A stretch of DNA of 64,000 nucleotides from Formicarius rufipectus. Its lineage: Eukaryota; Chordata; Aves; Passeriformes; Formicariidae. Below the pieces are notes generated by a model. The model had not been told where the DNA came from, did not search any database, and was given only the letters and a program-made list of their open reading frames with translations. The position numbers were made by a program, and so were the translations under genes. Positions 50,501-62,500 of the stretch are shown one piece after another. Within the stretch, counting starts at the first letter, position 1; every line of letters starts with the position of its first letter. The stretch covers positions 40,065 to 104,064 of the forward strand of contig VXAU01004742.1 in assembly GCA_013399695.1 (NCBI GenBank), written 5' to 3'.

Positions 50501-53500
50501 CTCAGTTATGCTGGAGATCCTCAGTAAGATGCTTTTCCTTCCATCTTTTGTTCAGGAAGTCATTCCTGTTGTCATTTGTGGCTTAAATAGGGCTTGTTTA
50601 TGTGCTTAATTGAGTCTGATATAAAGTTTAGTGCTGATGACATTGGACTCAAGCTCTTGTAAATTAAAGAATATAAGATAAAACTTTTTTCAGAATATGC
50701 TTACATAAACATGCATGCGAGTGAGATTTCTTAGCCTGAGAGCTGCTCTTCTGGATCAGATGAAAAGTTCCTCAAGCTCCATGTTATTTCTCTGAGAGAC
50801 CAGTGGCGAGTTTTCAGAGTCATGTAACAGGAAGGCATGGAGGGAGAAATACTTACCCAAGCTTCCTAATGTTGTAGCACACAGACTTCTGACTAGAGGA
50901 TGTATTTATGTCATATGATTTAACAGCCCTGAGTGGACATTCCTTCTTTAAATTTCTCAAATCACTGTTTGAATCTTTTTATGCTACTGACAGGGAGAAG
51001 ACCCCAGGTAATCACTTCTCCAGTACTACTGTGTGGCATACAAAAAAGGACTGTTGTTTAAGAGCTGCTACTTGATTGTTTAGTTAGATGCTCCTCAGGT
51101 CTCATATCTAATAGGGAAGAATATAGCTGTTTTCTGTTTGCTTTTTTCATGACATTTGTGTTTCTTGCATACTGCCATATTCTACTTAGTCATCTCTTTC
51201 TTTGCCGTGAAGGATCAAGTCTGCATAGTGTTTCCTAGCCTGGGAGCTGTTGCATCCATGCTACTTTTCTCTGCACATATCCTGATAGAGTTTGGGGGGA
51301 ACATAGAGAAGTGGTGGAGAGGGAATCAGAACTTCAGACAGAGCAAGAAATACTGTTTCACTGTGGAGTCATGAAGGAACATACAACTGATCATTGGATC
51401 TTGTTCCCAATTCTTTTCTTAATCTCTGATAATTTCAGGGAACTCTTCCAATGACTGGAATGTGTTTTCTGCATGATGACAGCATAGAGTCTGTCTCTGG
51501 TGCATGTATAGTTAAGGTTGTCTTTTTCCTCATGCATTTTCCTCTGATGTCTTTTAAGGATGTGGTGTCTAATTTGCAGTTTTGAGGTCCAAACACTCTT
51601 GTGCCTGTATGACAGTCATATTTTACAACTGCTTGCTGAGAATTTTAGATTTAACATGGCATGAAGTGGATATATTGAGTGCTTTTTCAGATAAGAACAC
51701 TTTTTTCTTTTTTTGCTTTGAGCATGACTTTTAATCTTCTTCATCTTTTAGTTTTCTTGTCTATTGAAAGGAAATAATTGGACACAGACTTATAAGAATG
51801 ACCTCTACATTGACACTGAATTTGTTAATATTTGTAAAATTCTAGTATTTTTCATTGGAAACAGTATAAAGATACAGAAATTATTCTTCCCACACTTTTT
51901 TATTTTTACTTTCTTTACAGTTTCCCTGTGGGTGTGTTTTTGTTTTGGTTTTGTTGTTTTTTTGTTTTTTTTTACCTCAGAGCTGCTTACAGAATGTAGG
52001 TATGCTTCTTATTGTCAAATAACAAAGCAGTTTTTCTGAAAGATCTCTGTGGCGCGATCATAAATCTCAGGCTTAGCTCAGGTGTGTGTGTGAAATTGAT
52101 AATGCACAGAAGAGATTTTCCTCTAATGTGTCTTTATGTTGTTCTTCTATGTAATTTTTTGTAATGGTAATATGTTTATTATTTCTCAAACTTAGTTATA
52201 ATGACAATGGTTGTTTCACCCTTATCAGTACTAGTAGAAAAATGTGTATTGTAGATCATAGTTTCAGGTTCTTGTTTTTAGGTTGAAACTTCCTCATGGC
52301 ATTTGTTTTTGTTTTTTTTTCATTTTGGTTAATTTATTCATTAACTCACTTTTCTTCTTCAGATGATTTGTCAGAAATAGATGTGCTATTCTGCAAATTG
52401 CAGAAGTGCAGAGAACGGAGTGTGAGAAAAATCTATGGATTGACCATTTCAGATGTGTTTATAGACTGAAAAAATACCAGCATCTCTAGAGGCAGAGAGC
52501 ACACATTCACGCATGATGCAGAGAAATAGCTTTGGAAAAAATGCCAATAAGAAAAGATCCGTTTGTCTGTGAATGTGGGATGTTGGGAAGATTATGAAAT
52601 AGTAAAAGAGCTGCTGCTTCACTTACTGCTAAACCACTAATATGAAAAATTCCTAGTAAAAGCACTGCTCTAAGTTGATGCTGAAGATCTTTTATAACAT
52701 AAATACAAGAAAAAAAAATAACTTGGGTAAACTTCCCTCTGTCCTCTAACTCCCTGCTTCCTATTCAAAGTCTGATTTATTGGGTTGTCTTGACAAAAAG
52801 TTTACAGATAGGATATTTTGAAGATAGCATTGTTTCCTCAGGACACAAGGTCCCTGTCATGATTCTCTTAGTTGCTTCTCCCATTGTAACTTTTGAACCT
52901 GTTGGTCAGTTGCAGCTGAATTTAATTAATGGGATGTTGTCTACAAATGGAGTAAGTTCTTACGAGTTTTGTGAAAGTTTGTGCTAGATCACTGAAAGAC
53001 TCCCACCAAGAAAAAGGTTCTGTTACTAAGGTTCACGTGTAATTAGTCCACCCTAAAATAGGAAGGCTGGATGGTTGGAGAAAAGGAGAAACCTTAAGTA
53101 TCTGCTAACCACAGAGAGAACTTGAATTGCTGTTTCTATTCAGCACAAGCCTATAGGCAATGAAACTTTGATTTCACTGTTAACAGAATAACTTCATGTT
53201 GCACGTGACTTGTAGAGCTATTCCTCATGTGCCTCACTGAAATGTTTGAGCCAGTGTAAGGACAGACACTTCCTGAGAAAGGTCACCGTTGCTTTTCAGT
53301 GAGGCATTGGTAAACTATGTGGAGAAGAGCAAGCTTCCACCTGCCCGAATTAAGTTGTTAAGTTGCAGGCAAGTCTTTTCAGCATGTGGAGGTGGCCCTT
53401 TCGAGAGGATGGGTGGGTATCTTGGGAGATCTGGGTTCTACCTTGAGCCTTGCTGTTCTTTACCTCAGACTGCACACTAATGCCTACTCTACTGTTTGGC

Positions 53501-56500
53501 AGAGGCATTATCACCTCTCTTGGAAAATGCTTTGAGATGGTTTCTTTACTGGAGCAAAAAGATGCTTGTAGACAATATCTCTGTGCGTTGTGTGTATTAT
53601 TAGCAGCTGGTGTGCTCATAATGACAAACAGTGAGAGACTTCTGTTGTATTGACCATAATATTTATTTTCTGGTTTTGTTCTTCAGATACCAAAAGCTGT
53701 GGAAGAGTTATGTGAAGCTGCGTCACCTACTGGCTAATAGTCCCAAAGTCAAACAGGCTGATAAACAGAAATTATCACAAAGAGAGGTATGCTGGGCCTT
53801 CCTGTGACTGATAATTGAACATTGTAATTCAGGGTGGAATAAAGCCATATAATTGCCCGGTTTTATGGAAACAATAGAAATCTTTCACACAAGATTTTCT
53901 TTTCAGGCTGTTGACAGACATTTTATTTTTATCTATGCTTTTTATTGAATGTTTTTTTTTCTCTTTTTCAGCTATCAAACTACTGCAAGTTTTTTACCCA
54001 GTGATAGAAATGATCATTATGGAACCATAACTTCTTTATAGCACTTGCCATTAATGGTTTCAAGAATTAGCATAGAGAAGGACTTTTTATTTCACAATGT
54101 ACTTTTAAGTGGCTCGTAATTTTAAACATTTCTCTCTGAGCCAAAAAATGCCACACTTGTGTTTGGTTTTAAACCATAATTTATTACGTAGTCTTAGAGA
54201 AATTGCTTAAGATCTTTGACTTGAAATTATCTGGTTATTGTATGATAGACAAAGTATTTTTCTCTCTTCCCCGCCCCTTCCAAAGTGATGAGCAATAAAC
54301 ATTTCCTGAGTAAAAATGATCAACCAATTGGGAATTAAAATCAGAAAAACAAAGACCCCTAAATATAGACCAGCTCACTCTTAGGTATCTCTGTTTTTAA
54401 AACCTTGAACTGAAGCTTTGAATTTTTCTGCTGCCTGTCAATCAGGCACTCTTAGTGTGACAACCCAGGTAAAGAATACACAGAAGAGAAATTAACTTCT
54501 TGGGCACTGGATGGTATTTAATGAAACGGTGTTCTATTTTTATTTCTTGATTAGAAACAATGATTTTACATAAAATCATAAACTACCCTGAGTTGGGAAA
54601 GACCTGTGAGAATGAGGGAGTCTAATTCCTGAGACTTCCCCAGTTTATTTTGTACCTTTGGTTGCAGTAAGTGTTTGATGCATTTGACATTGCACCTGAT
54701 TTTTATTATTGCTGCAAAGCATAGTATGCTATTGTGTGAGCAAGAAGCTTAGTTACCATTTTATTTTTGTTGATGTTAAATAAGTCCTTGGCTTCCTTAT
54801 TTATAATTAGGAAAACAAACAAAACAAAAACCCTCTACCACCTTGACTAAACTGTGCTGCAGGTGTAAGGGAAAAAGAATTTCATCCCTGCAGGGGATGA
54901 TTTGGTTTGCTGCGACTACACTAGGAGCAAGTAGAATGGAAGAGCATTGTTTTATGGACATCTTTTCATCAGAGGGTAATGGATGACTCCGTTGTAAAAT
55001 TGTAGTGGATTGTTCGTATAAGGGGGTGATCATGTTTTGCTTCAAAAGATAAAACATTCCTTTGGTATTTAGCACTTACTGCTGATTTTTGTTTCTATAC
55101 TAGTATCTGTGATATCGAGTTTTTCAAGTAGTTTGCGATCAGAGACACACACAGGGCTGAAACAGAAGCTTTGTGTGAGGATAATTTATGTATTTGCCAG
55201 TGAAAGTGTCAGTAACTTAGAGGGAGCTGTATGACTATACCTAACTGGTATGTGGGCTTTTAAAGATATGAATCATATATTACAGAGTGCTGCTGAGCTA
55301 GTCAAATCAAAATACAGTTAGGTCTAGCAAGCACTGTAGCACCCATCTCAGGAAAAACTCAATGATAAAGCTTCGAGAGTGCACACGGGGTGCAGTGGTG
55401 TAAGCATCTCTGTTCCCTCTGCCATCAGTCATCCACTTCTGTGGGATTGTACAATGATATTATTTGTGACAAGGTCGTGCCTGGGGGCTTTGTTCCTCTA
55501 ACCTGACTTTAAACATTTAGAGCAGGTGCATAAATTGGGACCTGAAGGCTCACTTTGAAGTCAATGGGGGAGAAATGCATTTTGAAGCCATTTATCCCCC
55601 TTCATTGAATATACAAGGAGCCAGGGCTAACTAGCTTCCTACCCTAGACAGTTCTGTATTGAGATGTCTGAGGTTTGATGAATCTGTGTCTGGACAGATG
55701 CACCTCTTGGAACTACTCTTGGGAGTCTCTGCAGAAGAGAAAAGAGAGCCTGTTTCTGCCCAGATATGCTCACAGGCTTCAACCTGGAAGCTGGGAAGAG
55801 GCAGCTTTGAGCAAGTGCCCTGTAGTGAAAAGGAGAAGGAGAGGCAGAATAGGTTGCAGCTTTGAAGAGTTTTGTGTTCTGAAGAATGAAGAGCACTGAG
55901 TCTTTACTGCTAGCTCATGCTGTGTGGGGAGCTTGCACGCCCCAAGGACTTTATAGTATTGGAACCAGATCTTGATCCAAGGGTGATTTATTTTATGTGG
56001 TTTTCTTTCATTTCATTTTTACTGAAAATAGTTTCTTTTAGAAATTTTTTGAGTATTTTAATTGAAATAATATTGGTAGATTCATCACCATGGTCTCCAG
56101 GACCGGTGATTGCTGATGCCTTGTCCAGACTGGGTGTACTGACATTGTTCAACAGAAACTATTTCAAAGTAGCCAAGGTCACAGAACAAGACCTTTCTTT
56201 TACTTAGTCTGTTTTACTCCTACTGAATGCCTCAAATCAGGAGTATTCATGGGGACAGACTAGAATGAAGTGGTTGTTTTGTACATGGGGCAAATAAGGA
56301 GCTTTCATTGTAAGGATTTGAGCTTTCTTACTTATGTATCGTGATAAATAGATTAGTTCAACTGGTTTGTTCTATCATTTGCAATAAAAAATGTAGTAAC
56401 CCTGTTCTCTTCTTGATCTACCAAAATCCTCTGGCTATGCTGTCTGCCACAATCTGTTGCTGACAGTTACCAGATTTGTACAAGCCTTAGAAACTGCACA

Positions 56501-59500
56501 CCAGAAGTGAACCTTAAATGGGTATTATGAACAAACTTGAGTGTGCTGCTTTGTTGTAGAAAGTTCTTCACAGGACTTCTGTTCTCTCCCTGTCTAGGAA
56601 GCACTGCAGAAAATTCGTCAGAAGAACACAATGAGACGTGAAGTGACTGTTGAGTTGAGCAGCCAGGGATTCTGGAAAACAGGGATCCGCTCTGATGTCT
56701 GCCAGGTGACTAAACCACAGAAATCTCTGTTGTATTTTCTTTCTTAATAGTTGCCATTTACCTCTTGCAAGGGTTTGTTGCAGTTCTAGGCTGAAGAACC
56801 AAATGTAAATGAATCACTAAGCAATGAATCAGCTCGCTAAGATCTGTCGATTTAGGGAACTATTTTAGTGTCCTGTCTACCCCCTCCACACATACAAAAA
56901 AGATACTTTAAAATTTTAGTACTTTTGCCATTGAGTGATTAACACAAGGGAGAGGGATAAGGAATGTCCAGCTTGAGGCTGTGGAACTCTTAAGGTATTC
57001 TTAATCCATGAACTGGATTGGTTTTAGGTATTTTATTTTTTATGCATTTTTCTATTTAGATAGTTAAAAACCCGAAACAGGTTTTACAGAGAAGCATGAA
57101 GAAATATCTTTTTACTTGAAAGAAAATAAAGTAAAAAAACCCAAAAACCCACCTCAGCTAACTTTTGGATTAAAACAGGTGAGCCTCAGTAGAAAGGTGC
57201 CTTTCAGATGCTCTGTTTTATATGCGTGACATCTCCAAGGAACGTGTCTCTGTCAGATCCTATTCTGAAGCAGTTGACAGCCACTCGCTTTGTGATATGA
57301 AAAAAAAAGTGTGAGTTTTATATAATATTGTATTAGTAAAGTTGAAGTAGTTGTAGCAGCCAAATAATTATACTAGAGGTATACTTGCATTGTTTTTCTA
57401 GCTGTTGTTTTTGAGACGTTATTTAAGAATTAAATGCATGAAACTTAATATGAACTTAATAGTGTGAAGTATAAGCTTTGAGGGTTGCTAGGCAAAAGTA
57501 TAGGTAAAAATCCCGTTGTAAGTCTGGTAAGGCCAAAGGGGAAATTCTAGAGGGAAAGAAATGCTAATAACTAGAATTGCTTTTTTTCTACCTGAAACAT
57601 TTCTTGGAAAGAAGTGGAAGAAAGAGAATGATGGCACAGTATCTTCTCACATAGCTGAGAAAAATTACAGCCCTTTTCTAATTTTTTGTTGTGAACTGTA
57701 ACTATTTTTACAGCTTAAGTAAACAGTGTAAATTTCCCATTTAGGAGCTTTGAAACCATTCTGTGTTATTTGTAATATCTTTTGTGATTCATCTCTTAAT
57801 GTCTTGGATATTCCTGTTTTGTTTTGTTGTTGAAGGACAGCAAAATACTAAAGAATGATGAAAGTAAAGCTATTTCACAATTTTTGTGCCCATCTACAGC
57901 TATAACATCTAAATCAGCCAGTTCTAGTATGAAGATCCTTTGATTTGATTTCTTTGAGGGGCCAAGAGCAGGCAACTGTATGTCTGTAAAATGAAAGATT
58001 GCTGCTATTGCTACATGCTTTTTCCCAGATTAAAGAAGACTAAAACTAAATATGCATAAATCAACTCTGGAGGCAGAGCTAAAGTGCAGTTATTTAAAAT
58101 TACTGCTTTTAAAAGCATTAGAGTTTAGAAGATTGAAACTCTTTGAAGTCACTCTTGATAGTTTATACTTGCTCTAAGTTCCACATAGGAGTAATGGCAC
58201 TGGTCTCTGCAGTCTCAGAAATGAACTGCTTGAAAGGGGAGGAAAAATGGTGAGTGGAATGTCCAAAGAAAATTGAAAATGTCTGTGTTCTGACAGGCTC
58301 ACTTGAAATTACCCAGTAGATCAAGTGCAATACTTGGCCACTAAGCTGGGCAGCAGTTATTGTACAGTCTGGCCGGATGGGGCCATGCTGAGGAGATACT
58401 TCCATCCCCCCCACTCCACTCACACACTAGTTGTTGCCTGTATTGCTGCTGCTGTGCCCCCAACAGCAATGTTAAATGTGAGGAGAGACATCACATATTT
58501 CAAAATGCTTTCACTCACCTGCTTCCTCTTAGTAGCTTCAGGCCAGGAGCATCTGCCATCCTGGGGGATGGTGGCACTAGCTGAGGGCACTTGAGAGCCT
58601 CTGTCTTGTCATGTCAGCTGCAACAAGAAAAAGACATGCAGACTATGTAAAATCCTTTATATTTAAAAACAAGAAATTACCTGTATGTTTGTAGTCAGAT
58701 GCAAGTACCAAGGTTATGGCATAACTCCTGTGGGCATATGGTTTCAGAAGACTCTTTTTAATCACTAGCCAATCTTTAGCCTAATAAAATTTTTAAAAGA
58801 TATATTTTATTTTCTTCTAAATTGATAAATACATAAAACATCAGAAACATCAAATAGTTTTAATCCAAGATGACAGACATTAATTGAATCAATCAAGTAG
58901 TTAGGGCCATGAAAGCAGCACTTTGTCAATATGACCACAGGAATCCTGTCTACTCCCAGGGGTCTGTCAATTCTTCACTGCATCACAGCTGATAAAAATC
59001 TAAAACTTTGTATTTCAGTCCTCAAATGTAGGGCCATATGTATTGGTATAAAGAATGTTAAACCTTCCTTAAGGGACTCTTTCTGCCTTGTACAGTGGAG
59101 CATACAGGCAGGGAAACAGAGTTTTCCTGTGAAATAGTTTTGGGTTGAGTTTGGGTTTTTCCATTAATTCCTTCCATGAAAGAACACACATGAAACACAC
59201 CTGTAAAGTTTATAGAGAGATAAGCAGGAATGTTCTGATAAAGTACTCCAAGAAACCTCTAAACAAGTGACATGGTAACAAAATAAAGCTTCATTTACAT
59301 TTACTTAGTTTGCTTGGAGTGATTCTGCATTTTTCTGCCTTTTGGGAATTCAGGAAGTCTTCTTGCTGTTGTCTGGTTATTTCCATCTGACTGAAGCAGA
59401 CCTAGGGGTGCTGTGTGACGGCTACTGAGCATGAGCCAGCAGTGTCCCCAGTTGGCCAAGAAGGCCAATGGCATCCAAGGTTGTACCAGTACTGTTGCCA

Positions 59501-62500
59501 GTGGGACCAGGGCAGTGATCATTCCTCTGTGCTTGACACTGGTGAGGCTGCACCTCAAATGCTGTGTTCAGTTCTGGGCCCCTCACTGCAGGACAGACAC
59601 TGTGGTCTTAGAGCGTCTCCAGAGAAGGGCAGTAGAGCTGGTGAAGGGTCTGGAACACAAGTCTTGTGAGGAGCCACTGAGGGAGCTGGGGGTGCTTACC
59701 CTCGATAAAAGGCGCTCAGGGGGGACCTTACTGCCCTCTACCATTACCTGAAGGGAGTGAGGTGGCGTCAGCCTTTTCTCCCATGTACCAAATAACAGGG
59801 CAAGAGGAAATGGTCTCAAGTTGTACTAAGGGAGCTTAAGATTTGTTATTAGGGAAAATTTCGTCACTGATGAAAAGGTTATCGAGCACTGGAACAGGTT
59901 GCCTAGGGANTGCTTACCCTCGATAAAAGGCGCTCAGGGGGGACCTTACTGCCCTCTACCATTACCTGAAGGGAGTGAGGTGGCGTCAGCCTTTTCTCCC
60001 ATGTACCAAATAACAGGGCAAGAGGAAATGGTCTCAAGTTGTACTAAGGGAGCTTAAGATTTGTTATTAGGGAAAATTTCGTCACTGATGAAAAGGTTAT
60101 CGAGCACTGGAACAGGTTGCCTAGGGAAGTGGTGGAATTAAATACCTTATTTATAAAGACCTTTGGATATGGTTTAGTTTGTGCAGTTGGCATTAATTTA
60201 GTAGTTGGACTTGGTGATCTGAAGGGTCTTTTCCAGTCTAAATGATTCTATGTTTGCCTTTCAGCTCCATGTTCATTTCTCAAGAATTTCACGGTCTTTT
60301 ACTCAAACAGAAAGTAATGCCATTCATTGGTCTTAATTTTTTGATCTTGTAACGTTCAACAATCTGTATTTTCTGCTGTTCTGTCTTTAGTGACCTGCAG
60401 AAACCCATAACATCATTTATTCTGTAAATTACACATCATCTACTTTGTGTGCTTATTTTTCTTGCTTCTCTCCATGCTATTACTGATTTCCTGTAATCAC
60501 ACACAATCCTCTTGCTGAAATTAGTTGTGATAGCCTTCATATTTTGATGCCCTTAAAACACATAATATATTCATGTCATGTCACTAATAGGAATGATTAG
60601 AAGAAATTAAAGTGTCACAAAAAGTCACATGCACAAAATTCTTTAAATCCTGCTTTTCTTCTGTATCTCTTTTCATTCTTATGGAGGATGTTGATATCAT
60701 ACTTGCTGTACTGCTGTATTGATAAACTACTGCTTGCTTATTTCAACTCAGATGCATCCAAAGTCAATATTAGCATAGAATTCCTGCTTTAAAATATTGA
60801 AAAAGGGAGACTTCGTGTTACAACATAAATTGTTGGGATTTTTTCACCTTTATTGGCATTTCCCCCAACAGAAAAATATTGTCTTAGATGATCAAACAGT
60901 AACCTTTCTGATATTATTTTTATCACTTTAAGCCAAGAAATGCCGGACTACAGCATTTCAAAAATTCCTTAACTCTTCCTTGAAAGGAAATGAAGCAAGG
61001 TACTAATAACAGTGCCTGAAAATGGAGTAGCTACTGTTGTTTGGTGAAAGCTGGTTAAAGGGGTTAAAAAGAGGTTAGAGCTATGCAGATGAACCAATAC
61101 AATTAATTTAGTGCTCTGATAATGAAGTATGAGAAGCCCTCGGTTTTTTTTAAACTCATTTAAACCAAAACAGTAAAGCTCAGTGTTGTGACAAATGGAA
61201 AGTGTTTGTCTTTATAAGTTAGTCAACTGGGTACTCTGTACACTGAAATTGAACATTTTTCCTTATTCCAATTGTTTTTTAGCATGCAATGATGCTCCCT
61301 GTCCTCACCCACCATGTCCGCTACCATCAGTGTCTGATGCATTTGGACAAACTGATAGGCTACACTTTTCGAGATAGATGTTTGCTGCAGGTAAGAGATG
61401 AACTGCTTGTTGGTTTGTCCATATAATACTGCTGAGCTTATCCTTAACCCTGTGTGCTGTACAAACTTGAGAAATGCACTGCATTGCCACAGCTTGCACA
61501 TACCTGATTAGCTCCACTGCAGATCTTTCAAAAGCTTCAGTTTTCCCAAGAGACTTCAGAATAGAGATATCTATTGTGCACGCCAGTATACACCTACCTT
61601 TGCTCCTGTGGTAAATCTGGATTTGCTTGTAATGTGTAGAAAGACAAAAAGATGCTTACTGACAAGACTGTCAAGTACTTATTATTTCCATGTAAGTTCT
61701 TTTTTTAGATATTTATGGAGAATACAATGTCATTCTGCAGATGAGTGTATGTACCCTGCTACTTTTTATAGCCTCTGATTCCAAGAAAGAATAATTAAAG
61801 TGTTGGTTTTTTTTAAAAATTCATAGCTAATGAATAGAAATTTGTGAATTTCTGTTCAGCTCTTGATTTCTGCAGATGCATAATGAAATTTTTGTGTTAA
61901 AAAGCAAGAGCAAGAACTGGAGAGGAAAATTTGTTTTAAATGCATCCATGTCACATAATTGTGTCTTCTATGCTAGTACATATTTAGAATTGATTACCTC
62001 TCAGGCTGATGCTTGACATGGTGGCTCCTTTCCTCTTAGACTTTTTCTGAAGTTAGTGAAGGGAAATGGGGACTGCTGTTCAGGATTTTCCCCTGAAATA
62101 AGCATCATCTCTCTCCACTGGCTGGACTAAGTTCAAAATATGGCAGCTTCTATATGCATCTATAGACTTTACTCCCAAATTAAGCAGATGTTGACAGAGA
62201 TATTTTTTTCTTGTAGCTTTTCTGTTTTCTTGAAATTGTTTTCCAGACCTTTCCAACCAAAAGTTGCATCTAATATTTAGCATCTTCTAGGATTTGGTTG
62301 TTGCCAGGCTGCCTTTGTTTTTAATGTGAAAGATAAAAAGGCAGGGATGGAAACATTCAAAATGTTGAGACCAAACACATAAACCTGAAAACCAGTTCCA
62401 GTTAAAAAGAGATGAAAGCATAAAATTCAAGCGTGTAAGCATTAGTCATTTTTTGTTATAACAAATGTGCTTTTTAAGACTTGATCCCTGCACAGATTTA

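Larger units (their letters stand above)
56706..61282 (+). other. DROSHA intron 15
   Basis: About 4.6 kb as assembled. It includes a CR1 copy (59,385-60,262) with a probable false duplication of 217 bp, so the real intron is probably about 218 bases shorter. Confidence 0.65.

Noticed and set aside
59431..59751. 106-codon plus-strand frame as a host gene
   Set aside because: It is CR1 ORF2 sequence inside the duplicated CR1 copy.
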